A DNA stretch of 64,000 bases. Origin: Stenopsyche tienmushanensis. Lineage: Eukaryota; Arthropoda; Insecta; Trichoptera; Stenopsychidae. Where the stretch lies: the NCBI GenBank assembly GCA_008973525.1, contig WACJ01000503.1:868001-932000 (forward strand), in the 5' to 3' direction. The notes under the pieces were generated by a model. It had not been told where the DNA came from. It ran no database searches and was given only the letters and a program-made list of their open reading frames with translations. Position numbers and translations under genes: made by a program. Positions 12,201 through 24,975 of this stretch are shown piece after piece. Within the stretch, counting starts at the first letter, position 1. Each line of letters begins with the position of its first letter.

Positions 12201-13442
12201 TCAATGAAATTGATTATATAGATATAAAAAGATCTATGAATGAGTAGCGAAATAATATTTATTTAAAAAAATTATGAATACAAATTTAGTCACTCATGGT
12301 CTGCCCTGTATGACTTTTATTCATCAACTACCTTTTTTCAGATTTAGGTAATCAGGTTAAACTTGAATCGAAGCTATCAATCAGAAATATTAATAATACT
12401 TCCAATCTTGCGAATTTGTTGGTACTGCTTATAATAAGAATCAAGGATCTAACCCAATATGTAAATACTTGATAGAAATATGACTAGTTTTAAATGCAAT
12501 GGGCAGGTCATAAGTCAAAACCAACGGGGGAATCCCAGGAAATAAATTCATTGAATGTGGGCTTCTTGTTTAAAATATCTGACTAATTTAAACAGAAAAA
12601 TAATTATGCAACTGTGTTCAGACGCATTCAAATTGCTGATCATTGGTATTGTGCATTTTTTTAATATTACGAAAGACAAAAAATCATTATAAATTCAAAT
12701 ACGTTATTTTTTTCATTAAAATGAAAGTGATCTGAAATTTTGAAATAATGAGGTCTCTTGTGGATTTGAACTCAAGATTTGAACCCTTAAAAACAAATAC
12801 ATTATATTGATGTTTGATCTGAATGACTAAGATTAGCATATTTGTTCAAGTTGTGCAAATCGAGAAAAATGTCACGAAAGTTCATCACGTTCGATATTGA
12901 ATCCTTTGATTAATTAAAGATGTTGAAATGTATCTTATTGCCAATACTGATTGCATAGATGATGGAAATAGCTTTGATTTACTAATGGAAATTATCATAT
13001 AAATCTGTCTATGAGGTGGCAAAAAAAGAGTAAATAAATTAAGATGGAAGAAGTAAAATTTCACTATTGCCCGATTGAAACACTATTATTATGCAAAATA
13101 TGATGGAATGGTTATCGGATCTTTGATAAAAATGCATTGTATCAATTAATATAACTCTTAGAAAGTGATGAAAGATCTGAAAGTTTAAATGTACGTGACA
13201 TCAATAAATCAACGTCGTCCGATAAGAATGCAAAAGTATGCAACAATGCACATGAAGCACTAAAAGATATCAAGCCTTTTATTTAATTAAGCTTGAACTC
13301 TATAAAAATGACATTCTTATCGTGCATTTTACCGGTTTATTATTTTTATAGTGATCAATAAATGTCGGTTATCTAGGCATTGGACATAAATCGATCTAGA
13401 TATAATGTTAAGACTTACTGTGTAAAAATATTTGATATCCAT
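9300..13442 (-). CDS. secreted Pro/Trp/Asn-rich protein of unknown function
   Basis: Four exons join in phase: 13442-13419, 11794-11527, 10239-10015 and 9550-9300 (complement), 768 nt, 255 aa. Exon 1 encodes only MDIKYFYT; joined to ILCCLFLSKCSA of exon 2 it makes a textbook signal peptide, cleaved probably after Ala20. The mature protein starts IRVGPCPTNK, then carries an acidic Asn/Asp/Gln-rich stretch, a Pro-rich segment (RPPRPPAPPP), a Trp/Gly patch (GWFWGWFGSQGG), lysine-proline repeats (KPPKPTKPP) and a basic C-terminus (LFSKKR). Only three Cys remain after the signal, so it is not a disulfide-rich toxin or inhibitor. I recognise no domain. The intron 3 donor (GTACAC) is weak; if unused, exon 3 reads on to a stop at 9925-9923. 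Exon 4 alone also has an in-frame ATG at 9617 followed by a hydrophobic stretch, so a separate small gene there is the main alternative. Confidence 0.7.
10829..10960. repeat. fragment related to the pogo-like element at 30044-30602
   Basis: GAATTCCAGTGATTCAG, ACGTTGAGCT and nearby GAGAC-rich sequence reappear in reverse orientation at about 30345-30410 inside the pogo-like element. A partial tandem duplication of GAGACGAAGAGA follows (10907-10957). It lies in intron 2 of the secreted-protein gene. Confidence 0.45.
10991..11088. repeat. 98-bp TTAA-bounded mini element
   Basis: The segment runs from TTAACCC to GGGGTTAA, with CG on the outer side of both ends, and holds a perfect 10-bp palindrome GCGTCGACGC (11051-11060). 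TTAA boundaries suggest a very short piggyBac-type MITE. It is within intron 2 of the secreted-protein gene. Confidence 0.35.
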
Positions 13443-14245
13443 GTTGAGGTGTTAATTTACAAGAACGTCTCACTGGGAACTGCTGATTATTTGAAGACTA
13501 TATTTTCAGGCCAATAGCTCTCATTCACCTTTATTGTATAAAGACCAGCACCCGCGATGATGGCCAAAGTGAAATGACGTAACAAACTACGGTCACTTTC
13601 TTTTTCTTCTACGGTGCATGGTTACTCCCACAAAAGCAGTGGGTCAGAAAGGAGGTGGATGGAGCATCATGCAGTACTACGCAACACCCAAAAAATACGG
13701 TCATTCACTCGTGCGACCGAAATTTGCATCGTTAACCTTACGAAGAACGATCAGGAAAAATACATGTGAAATCGACTTTTTCATGAAAATAGAAGGCTGT
13801 GAGAAGTTAGGATATGAAACCAATGCGTAACAATACCAATTTCAATCAATGGAAATTGGACTACATACGTTTGAAGTGGCATATTTTGATACGCCTGGCC
13901 TTAATGAGTTAAATTAATGTGGACATAAGAAGATCGTTGACATTTGTCTGATTGTGAAAAAACCTCGTTTGATTACGCCAATGCAAAAATATGTTGAATA
14001 TAATCATAAAATAACACCATTATAAAACGATTTTTCATAAATTCATTAATAACCCATATGCAGAATAACAATAAATAAAAAAAATAAAATTTACAGATGC
14101 ATGGTTTTAAAATATAATTTAGACACTCACTTTAACATTTCACGAAACTTTGCAACTGACTGTTAATTGATTGATTTGCAATATTTGATCGTTTATTATA
14201 AACAATTATATTCGTATTAATTCAACAAATGATTGTGCATACAAT
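13443..14245. other. upstream region of the secreted-protein gene, no gene seen
   Basis: The plus-strand frame at 13618-13830 starts at a plausible ATG but has no homology I recognise and no splice context. The stretch presumably contains the promoter of the minus-strand gene; no clear TATA/initiator pair at the right spacing is visible. Confidence 0.35.
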
Positions 14246-14705
14246 TCTCAGTCTCTACACTCGTTGGAGGAGAGACACGGATTTAAACTCGCAAAATTCC
14301 CGATTTTCAGACAAATTATTTATTTCCGTCGCTGTAAATGAATACTTATATATTATAATACTTTGATGTGATTCGTAATTATATCACGGAGCAATACAAA
14401 AATTTTGAACCCCGTATCTATTGTATTTCATATCGATATTCCCATTATTAGAGTCGAGGTGCAGTAAATACATCACCGGTAGGGATTTGAAAAACATATG
14501 TATACATAGATTAGACAGTTACTGTCCCTAGGCGTCGCCTCAGCTCGCTAATTAGTAGTTACGCCACTGTTTCCAAGCGTTTAGATTTCGGCGGGAATGT
14601 CTCGATTTAGTAGCCTTTATCGTGCTGGTGAGGTGTACGATTTCTGTTATATAAACATTTCGAATTTTTCGGGACTACGTTTATTAATCCCAAGATTCAT
14701 GGGGA
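14246..14705 (-). mobile_element. truncated copy of a non-autonomous hAT-like element
   Basis: The sequence from CTACACTCGTTGGAG through AAAACTCGCAAAATTCCCG-like and CACCGGTAGG blocks to TCCCAAGATTCATGG is collinear with 18950-19535 and with the reverse of 46550-47130. Both termini are lost. It includes the internal block homologous to the piggyBac-type MITE (about 14405-14485). Confidence 0.7.
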
Positions 14706-17700
14706 AAAAAACATACGAGACGGTCTTCATTTAACATTTATTTGCAACACATATATCGAGATTAATAATTTTAGCAAATAAGTACATTTTGTGAATGAGT
14801 TTTCTTGTGTCCCGCTGTTTATGCACAATCTTTGCGAATATGAGAATTCTCGTGTTCCGCTGTTAACGTGTTAATATCTTGTTTATAAACAATTGTTTTA
14901 ACCTTTCTGTTAATGAAAGGTTTAATGTCCTCCCGTCATTGAAACAGGTAAACACACTATCGTACAAAATATACTAATTTGGTTTTTATAGACATATGGT
15001 TCATAAAAAAATTCTGCAGCACAGGCAAAAGAAAAATATAGGATTTTCCAAACACATGATGCAAAAAGGATTTCTTATGATTCAGGTAAAAATGCAGGTC
15101 AGCGTAAGAAATATCATAAATTACTTTATGGAACGAAATGATTAACATTTCTTTACGGAACATGAAGAAAAACGTGATATCCTGTAGAAATCCTATGAAA
15201 AAAATATATCTAGGTCTGGCCAAACCTATTTTATTGGCTCTAGGTACATAAATAGAAGTATCCTTTTTTTCTTGAAGCACAAGGATTCAGAACTTTTTTT
15301 AAAATTTTAAATTCTGTTTAACTCTTAAAAGGACAAAGTCAGAAAAATTTGATAAGATCTATTATACTTATCTACTATTTAAAAAAATCCATTGCAAAAC
15401 CATAACAATCTAACCAGACCATCTTATTGACAGAAGGGTTATAAGAGAAAGATGAACTAGACACCCAGCTTTTAACAATTTGAAATATTAACATAATTGA
15501 TTGATTCCTATTTTTAAGAGTTCTATGCCAGATTAAATTCTGTTTATTTGGTTTGTATCCAATGCTAACAAAAATTTCATATTATTTTACCCCCGTTCCA
15601 AGGGATTGAATGCAATCATGAAATGCAGACAATGTAAACGATTGCGTACACATTTTTATTAATGTGCAATGATTGGCGTAAGATTTTTTCGAGTATTTAT
15701 TCAACGATGTCTATTGTAAAATTACGAAAAGTAGTCTATTACAAAATTTTCACATGCATTTATATTCGATCCGAATCAACTTTATTTTTGCTCTCACAAA
15801 TGGCGATTCGCGTGTATATTTTTTGCGAGATCCTATCTATTGAATAAAGATATGCGTATCTTAAGATTGCTATTTTGACATAACAACATTTATTTTCAAA
15901 TTTAAACTATAGTTGGATCTGATAAGAAAGTTATTTTAGAACAATTATTTATTACTCAGTCTGACAATCAATGAGTTGAGTTCGACATCAGGATTATGTA
16001 TCTTGTTGTTACATGGGGTATAATCTTGATTCATGATTTCATCGATTACATAATTTTGTGAACTGGAATCATGTTGATCGTCATTTACATAATTTGATTT
16101 GTACGTGCTTCTTATTTTGACAGGGCGGTATAAAGATTAGCTTACCTTATCTGTGGAAGTGGTGCAATCATTTTTTGCTGGGCATTGCCATGTTGGTCTA
16201 TATTTGGAAAATTATTTTTGGAGGAAAAATATGCTTTATATAAAACAGACGTAATCTAAATAGTTTTAAGGTCATATTTGTTGAGTAATATATTTTTTTG
16301 TCTTAAGATACATATAGCATATTTGTCGTATTTGGCAATGCAAAGCAAACATTGCTCTTGGTAAGGCCTCAAAAGACTGCAAACATCTCGTATTTATTGC
16401 ATTTTACTAAATGCATTATAATGCATGCACTTATGATGAAGTCATATCCGATATATAGGATCAGTTAAGTAACATTATCACATACGCCCACACAACACCG
16501 ACAATTCATTAACATGTCTTTCGCAATCAACTTTTGTGTCAACTTAATTTTCATGCGTCATGAATGCATTCGAAAATTCGACATGTTCATAATTTCTACT
16601 GTGAATATAAATCATAAATATAATTTGAATTGCTCACTGTTTTCTTATCCTGCTTAAATTGGTTTCGTATTCAATATATGTTCTTGAGAATGGAAACCTC
16701 AATTTCATCGAAAGAGGAATCGCGAACTCTCCAAACAATACATCACAGATCGTGACACAACTTTTAAATTGGACGTTTCTTTCGAGAAATTGTGGTATAT
16801 GTAATGAATGCATTCGAAATAGATGATCATTCGAGATTGTGCTAATTAAAATTACCGAGTATTTTTTTGGTCATATAAATCTTCTCGGTCAATCATATAA
16901 TTCAAATTACAGTTATGGTGAATAACATTTCAGCAGTATATATTTAAATTCTGACTCAATATACTATAAGTGTATGTCCATAACTCTTCAAAGACGCACA
17001 TTTATATTCCTTATATGGATACGTCTCATATAATAACCCATCATGCTACTATCTTAGCATAATCATTTCTATGAACGATTTTTATATGAATATAATTTAA
17101 ATTAAAGCTTGCGTGACCATGTGGTAACGCTAGATGAGACTAATTTAAACCAAAATGTCGATATAATAGGCAAATATTCGGATTCCAGATTATAGCAATA
17201 TTTGTCACCTTATTAACAGATTTGGGAGATCGGATACATTATTATTTCTGATTTATTGTCTTGATCCAGAGTCAAAATGATTTTAAGAAGTAGGTCCATT
17301 TATCAAGGATTAAGCAGATCATTTCCTATCTAAATGCAACTATTGAAATAATTTTAAACAAAGACAGACATATATGAAACACAGTGGAAAACCATTATAT
17401 TAAATCTCTTATGGAGATCAATTTGGTGTAAAAACGGGTAGGGCTATATATAATATATAAAAAAATATATTATAATCTTTTGAAATGAATGATAAGGATC
17501 AGTACTCATTTAAACACCCCTAGTAAAAATAAAAGTGATCTGGTCATATGGTTTTTTATCTTAAGATTTCAAACAATTCACTTAAATAATCAAAAGAAAA
17601 TTCAGTTGAAATTGATAATTAATACTAAGTTTAAGGTGATTCAATAAAATTTGTATATATGGAATCATCACTCGTTCACATTTGAGTTGGGATACTCAGA

Positions 17701-18811
17701 TCCAATTGTAAGAAAAATTGTGCTTGCTTTTGAATTTGAGGCTCTTAAAGTCAACTTGAATATTACATCGTAAAAATTAAGAAAAAGGGGGCACTTCAGG
17801 TTATTACTTCACATCCAAAGTCTCCGCATAATCGCCCTAAATATAATTCCAAGAAACAGTAAAAGTATGACGTAATAGTAGGCTTTCCTTTTTGGGTTCT
17901 TCGTGGGCGTAAAACGGGTTGATGAAATATTCTGAGATTAAATTATGTCAAATATTAATATCGAGTACAATGATAGTCGTTAAAAAAATAACTATGTATT
18001 GCATAAATATCGTTCGAAGCAGAATTATTGACTGCACTAAAATGCAGACTTAGTACAATGAACGAATACCATTGAAAGTATGAGAAAATTCGGCAAAACT
18101 CTCATCAATTCATTAGTTGAGTAATTCCATTGTACTTTTCAGTGAGAGTGGAACAATTGTCTTATTACTGGATGCCAACAAATGATTTAAAATTGCTTCT
18201 AAAATTGATCTTTATGATATAAAATTATATCGAAGAATCGAGATCATCGAGAAACATCATATAAAATAAGCCATGTCTTTATCTCATTTCGATATTTTAT
18301 TGAAGGACGATAGATAGCCCCTTAAGATAAACATGCAAAATTATTTGCTCATTAAACTATGGGAAAAAACGATTTTTAACATGGACGAAACATTTGATGT
18401 AATATTTGCATGGTGTAAATACGAAATCATGTCAAAGGTGATTATCATCGTCAATAGCGGCGGATAGCCTTGTCTTTAAAATGATACATGAAATGCGAAT
18501 TATGTGGGTTTTATAACCGCAACACCTTAATTTATTGTACTTCGGATATATTTATTACAAGGATTTTACTTATCATCCATTTATAGACCGTCCTACAAAG
18601 GAATTGAACAAAAATATTCAATTGTACTATGGAAATATAGATCTAAATAATGATTCAAGATTGATAGTGAGATTATATAGAAAGTACCAGATCAAGTGTT
18701 ATAGATTTAATCCATTGCAATTGTCAAACTGATGATAACAACGCATTTATAATGCTATTGCATTGGAATTTAATTACTAAAAACATGTATACTTTATATT
18801 TGACTGATAAG
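14706..18811. other. intergenic AT-rich DNA
   Basis: No gene, RNA or complete transposon is recognisable over about 4 kb. A minus-strand frame at 15280-14957 (107 codons) is low-complexity Phe/Ile/Lys-rich and is judged noise. Confidence 0.4.
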
Positions 18812-19571
18812 TAGAGAATCCAATCCCGAACCAAAATTTTGTTCCTGGGATTGCATTAGACCATTAGACCGAAGTAATATTAAAGCATCGAGTGTTTCGT
18901 CATTTATTCTGGATCAGATTTTGATAGCCAGGCAACTTGTTGCTGAAAATGTACTCTCAGCCTCCACACTCGTTGGAGATATCGTCATCAGATATTTAAA
19001 TGCTAGTTCGAGTTGATGAGTGAGCGTGAGTCCCCATTTTCGTATAACATGTGACTGATAAAACTCCTTTCTGCTGAGACACGGACTAAAACTCGCAAAA
19101 TTCCCAATTTTCCGACAAATTATTTATTTCCGTCGCTGTAGATGAGTACTTATATACTATAATATTTTGATGTGATTCGTAATTGTATTACGGAGCAATA
19201 AAAATATTCTGAACTCCGTATCCATTATATTTCATATCGATATTTCCATTATTAGAGTCGAGGTGTAGTAAATACATCACCGGTAGGAAAAGTTTAATAT
19301 AACAATTTGAAAAACATATATGTACAGTATATATGTATACATAGATTAGATAATTACGGCCCCTAGGCGCCGCCTAAGCTCGCTAATTAGTAGTTACGTC
19401 ACTGTTTCCAAGCGTTCAGTCAGGAATGTCTCGATTTAGTAGCCTTCATCGTGCTAGTAAGGTGTACGATTTCTGTTAGATAAAAATTTCGATCCCGAAA
19501 AATTCGGGATTGCGTTTACTAGTCCCGGGATTTATGAGCACCTAAAACTGATTCCGGGATTGGCTTCCCTA
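18812..19571 (-). mobile_element. non-autonomous hAT-like element, second copy
   Basis: The ends read TAGAGAATCCAATCCCG (18812 on) and, reversed at the other end, TAGGGAAGCCAATCCCGG, matching the termini of the 46508-47508 copy. On the minus strand 18990-18870 holds the decayed remains of a hAT C-terminal dimerisation region (TCAGCAACAAGTTGCCTGGC block). No identical 8-bp flanking duplication is visible, consistent with age. Confidence 0.75.
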
Positions 19572-22384
19572 GTGGTGATGAGTCGGCAAGGACTTGCTTG
19601 ATTAATATTTTGAGCCACACTGATCGCTGAAGATTTTTTTTAAATTAAATTCGGTTATAGATTTTTGATATTGTAATAAGACGTATAACCATCATATGAG
19701 ATAAATTCAAAGGTACCTATAAAAATAAGATTTCCTCAAAAAGTATGCTTCTGGCTTCACTTCAACAATAACCTCCATAATCACCAGACCATAATTCCAA
19801 GTTTTTAAATAAAGTAAACATAATACCAGATTCAACGATAGCATTCTATCTGAAAACATAAAATTCAAGTATTTTTTAAATATTACATAAAGGATCACTC
19901 AATAAATTCGTAGGATTTTTTAAGAGATTGCGAAAAAACTACCCTCAAATGAAGAAGAAAAAAGTTTTCTTATTGAACGATGTTTTGTCTATAAATATAT
20001 TTAATATCACATGAAATCATTAATGTTTGATAATGTTGTGACATATTAAACTGGAAACACATGATAATTAATCTCGAAAAGGAGGAGAAAACATGGATTC
20101 ATAATTTTACTACTTTATTGCTTTAAATTTTGCGTTACAAATACTGTAATTTGTTTGATTTATTGCATATGTATATTTTTGGTTTGTTTTACAGATGAAA
20201 GGAAAAATTCTTAGGGGTATTTTTATTTTTTCTTAGATCTTCATCTTCTTCTCGATACCGAAATTTTGCATTCATTTCTACAAAGCTAATTTTGGTTTCA
20301 GTCAGTGTTTATACAATGTAAATCAGGAAAGTTACAGTCCACCAAAAAAATTTCAAAACCTGAATAACTAAACACACGGACATAAAACCAACAAAGCTGT
20401 TTTTTTTGTCAACAAGTAGTTTACGTTAATTATTGTTAAATAAATGTCGTCTACTTTTGATACAATATGGTTGAAGCTTCAGTAGATATTATTGCAACTT
20501 TCAAAGTATTGCAATTGATTGCTGTTTTGTTATTAATATAACAAAATGAGAACGAATCAGCTTTGTAGAAATAATTATACAAACAATGTCGCTACCATAT
20601 ATATTATATATTTACCATATTTCACAAGAAAAATAAATTATTGGCAAAATCGTGTCGATTCTTCGTATTATAATGATATTCTCAAAAAACACTTTCACTA
20701 ACAGGTTTGTAAGAAGCTGTAAATCAAAGTTAATTCAATTACGTGTTCATCGATTTTGTTTCAATAGATAGTTTAATGTGATTATAGTAGCATTTTGGTT
20801 AATGTAAATTCAAAGAAATTTTCACAAACTTTCCTTTTAATTTTTCGAAATAAATCCCAACATGACTAAATATGCGGATATGAAGTAATAAGAGGGTTGA
20901 TTAAATTAATACTATACAATTTTCGACTATGTATATTTGATGATTATCCTGATGGATCCTAATTGGATGCTAAAATGAAAACCGTGTTAATGATAGAACG
21001 ATCATTATTTAATCAAAAGTCGACTAGAATAGCAAATTGTTAGATAATGCTTTTTTGTGCAACTATTTGATAAACGTAACATTAACAACACTTAGTAGAT
21101 AAAATAATCATTGCGTTGTCATCGTATGAAATAATTGATGCTGTTGATTTTCAGATTTTTCCATGTAATGAAGTAAATAAATTTAACAATAATATCAACA
21201 TTAGTGGCGAAAATGTTCATGAATCAAGTGGTTTGTCTCAATGAGCCTTGGGGCTATCAAAATCTGATATGGAAAGAAATTTATAATTACAAATTGAAAG
21301 TTTATAAATAAATAATAGATAACTATAAATATTGTATTTATCATAAGTGTCAATATTTCAATAATTCCAACAATTCGAAGATTCATCTCCAATCAGTATT
21401 CTCGAGCACTCATATTTACCATCGATAAATATTAATTGAGTTCCATATGTAAATTTAGTTTGGTAAATATTTTGAATTGCTAAAGAATTTTAGGCCTAAA
21501 AAACTAGCATATGTGTGCAAATATTTTTTGCAGACAATTGAGCATTTGGACATAAAAATTTTATAATCACTTGAAATTAATAAAGCGTTACTAATAAGAA
21601 TAGTTCCATAAATGACCAAGAGATATCATTGTCTCGCATAAAATTATCGACGTTTTGTATCATCAAAGAGGAAATATGTGAAACAATTTAATCAAAAGAT
21701 GTCACTGTATTTCAAATATATCGATAGTGAACGTTAAAAAATAAAAATGTCTTTAATTTAACATTTTACCAAGTCTCATAGTAGTGTTTTAATAAAAAGT
21801 CTTTGTGCTTTTTTTATCTTTCGACGTACTATATACCAATTCGATGATCATTAAAGTGGTCGACAAACATCAATCATTCGTTCAAATATTTGATTTTTCT
21901 AAAGAATCAAATAATTACTAAGGATAATGGAGGCGTAGTTGAATAAATTAACAGATTAAGGATATAGCAGGGGAATTTAAATCTTATAAAATTTTGCAGC
22001 AAATCTTTCATATGTTGTTATATTCCAAAAATATATAAATTAACAGCAGATAAAATACATTATGAGCCCACATCAACAGTATCGAATTTCGTGTGTAATT
22101 GCTACATTTGCAATAGTACTGTATATGTATCAGCAAAAAAATGTATTTTTAACAATTCAGGAATTGAATGTACTAAATGCGATATCTAAAAATGATTCGC
22201 GAAATTCATCTCCAGTTTTGATTATGAGGTTGATCGGGTGTATAATATCTTTGTAGGAAAATGGTTTTCATATAACCAATAAAATGTTTTTGATTATTGT
22301 GATTATGCAAATCGGGGATGCAATAATTTTATTTTCGGAGTAACTATCAATAAGTCTTACCTCACGCATGTATTTAAATTATCC
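19572..22384. other. intergenic AT-rich DNA
   Basis: No supported gene or repeat was found; the reading frames present are short and compositionally random. Confidence 0.4.
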
Positions 22385-22995
22385 TTACTTCTCCTCTCGC
22401 CTCTAGATCAATTTGTCGATGCCATTCCGCCAAAAATCACCCGATTTGGTATTAATGAATTTGTTGAGCTACTTTTTAAGGTCGTCTTCATTGTTGAAGA
22501 TAACAGCTCTCATAATGTTCGACAGGGAGCGGAAAATATGGTAATCCGTCGGTGCAAGGTCTGGAGAATACGGCGGATACTGAAGGACCTCCCGTTCGAG
22601 CTCTTGGAATACTTTTTGGATTTTCTTTGTTCTTTTTGTTAAGCTCGTGAGGCACCCAGGATCCCAATTTTACGACAATTCCCAATGATTGAAGATGATT
22701 GAGAATCGTTTTATGATCGCAATTAATTTTTTCGGCCAATTCACGACTTGTTTGGCGACCCTTTCCTTCAAAAGTGCTTCACGTTCTTCGTCAAATTCAG
22801 ATGGTCTTCCGCTACGGGGCGTATCGTCAACATCAAAATCGCCATTTTTGAACTTTGCAAACCATTTCCATGCTGTAGACTCACCTATGACACCTTCTCC
22901 CTATACGTTGCAAATGTCCCGGTCTGCATCAGCAACTTTTTGACCTCGATGAAAAGCGAAGAAGAATAGGTGTTGAAAATGTTGCTTTTTACCTC
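22385..22995 (-). mobile_element. mariner transposase relic with a large internal deletion
   Basis: On the minus strand the N-terminal half is readable: RDICNV, GEGVIGESTAWKWF, KNGDFDVDDTPRSGRPSEFD, then MAEKINCDHKTILNHLQSLG and WVPHEL (linker motif of mariner). The sequence then jumps to the C-terminal part YPPYSPDLAPTDYHIFRSLS and a FWRNGIDKL-like end. The central catalytic segment, including the first two Asp, is gone. Frameshifts and a stop are present, so it is dead. Clear terminal repeats were not found. Confidence 0.85.
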
Positions 22996-24444
22996 CTGGA
23001 TATTTTATTTTTAAGACTCCAAGGTAATAAAAAAATAGATTATGCAAAAAGATGATTGACACAGATTTGTAGAACAGAAAGTGCTCTATCGAATGAATAC
23101 CATACACTTTTTTCTTACTAAAACATCAAAAAGTCTTGTATGATTTTTTAATGAAGATTTACACAGTTCTGCGAAAAAATGTGCAAATAAATACCATTTA
23201 AAAAAACATTTAACCTATTCAAAACCACATGATGGCTTCTAAGATATTAAGGCCCAAGTAGTGTCGAGTATGCTTGTACATTTTTTTTATTAAAAATTTT
23301 CAAGAATGAATTTTGTATTACAGTCTGTTAAATATGCATTTTCTTAGGGAGTTTCCACTTAAAATATATAACTCTATATATAGCTGTATTTTATTTTTAA
23401 GCACTAAACAAAAAGAGACTTCTAGAAGGACATTCGTTGTTTTGAATGACATAATTACCGCATAAATAACTCGATTAATACGTGGCGGAACCACTTCATC
23501 AAATTCATCCTAATTGATAAATTGCTCCGACGATCGACCAGTATCGATGGTCATCTTTCTGGTACATACAAAAAGCTATAATTTTCAAATGCTTGAGTCA
23601 CATGTTTGAGCACGCTTCTTTGAATGTAAACATTACTCTTTCTACCGAATTGCATAATACGAAGTAAGAAATATTTACATAGATATTGTACGCAACATTC
23701 GCGGATTTGTCTCAAAGGTCATTCAAACCAACAGGTCCCATTAATTGTTGGTTTTCCAGATTAAGGTTTAGGAGCTATTATTTCGGGCAAGTGCTTAAGT
23801 TATTCATGTCACGATAAACCTTCGCAATTAAAACAAAAATTATTTCGAGTAAGACATTGCGGCCATTGAAACCATCTTCCGGTTCAAATTTAGTATGCAG
23901 ACACGATAGTATTGCGAATAACAATAGTAATAAAGTAGTTGCCGAATGGCCTCATACAAAAATGTCAGCAGTTATAATTATATCTAAAAATGTTGTCATC
24001 GTGTGCTGGCATCATAAATTGTTATTCAAAAACTATAAGGGTATAATAATGTGTAATTTTGGATAACATTGTTATGCTCTTAAAAATACATATCGATAAT
24101 ATTGCATGAAATTGCTAAATTTGCATTATGGCAGTTATACTTGATCAAAATTATTATAGTTAACAGCTATGATCGATTTCATCCAATGGGAAATTTTATA
24201 TGCCTATTTTTTCCAAATCAATACTTTGATTATAGTTTAATCATTCAAATGGAAACGGTTTCAGGAAGACTTCTGATAATAGTTCAACTTGAAAGTTGCA
24301 GATAGTTGACCTTTATCAAGAACATATTTTTCTTGGAAAGTTATTTTCCCCATTGTATATAGACACATTTTCAGAAATTAATATTTTTCAATGATCGGAT
24401 ATTTGCATTTAATTTCTTGCTCGTTACTGAAAATTAAGCATACT
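22996..24444. other. intergenic DNA between two mariner relics
   Basis: No gene or recognisable repeat was identified. Confidence 0.4.
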
Positions 24445-24975
24445 ACGAAGCATATCCCGAAAGTAAGTGTACTAAATTTTTTTAGTTTTTAGTATTTTTT
24501 TTAGATATTGTTGATACATTTGTTAACTATTTTTCAACATAATCGTCGTTCTCGTTCAATGCATTTGGTGAGCCACGGTACAAGTTTCTTTATGGTCTCT
24601 TTAAAGAACTCTCCTACCAGCTCCTTCCCTCCCTTCAGAACCTTTCTGTACCTGCTCCTCAGTTGAAAATTTAATTCCACCCATGTGTTCTTTTAGGGAA
24701 GTGAAAGGATGATAATCTGAAGGCGTCAAGTTAGGGGAATGCGAGAGGTGGTTCAAAACATTCCTTTCTTTGTGGCTAAGGCTGTGTGTGAACTGGAACT
24801 GTCGTGCAACAAGCACACTCCTCTCGTTAGCATTCTCCTCCTTTTGATCTTTTTTTTAGGTCTCACAACGTTGTGCATTGATGATCTCCTCCTGAGACAG
24901 AAATTATACCAAAATGATGCCTTTTCGGTCCCAAAACACTGAGGCTATGATTTTTTGCTCGAAATTATGGTTTTG
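24445..24975 (-). mobile_element. mariner transposase C-terminal relic
   Basis: The minus strand reads, with frameshifts, ASVFWDRKGIILV, then VCLLHDSSSSHTALA (HD-N-x-HTA catalytic block) and SPNLTPSDYHPFTSLKEHMGG with FSTEEQVQK, all mariner transposase motifs in order. The end at 24445 carries an inverted-repeat-like GTAAGTGTACTA block shared with 39439 on. The opposite terminus is missing, as are the N-terminal two thirds. Confidence 0.85.

Noticed and set aside
13618..13830. 70-codon plus-strand frame beginning at an ATG
   Set aside because: Lies in the presumed promoter region of the minus-strand secreted gene; no recognisable homology and no acceptor or donor that would connect it to other exons.
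14957..15280. 107-codon minus-strand open frame
   Set aside because: Rich in Phe, Ile, Lys and His with no domain, splice context or signal; its DNA shows loosely repeated CATAA motifs, so it is taken as AT-rich noise.
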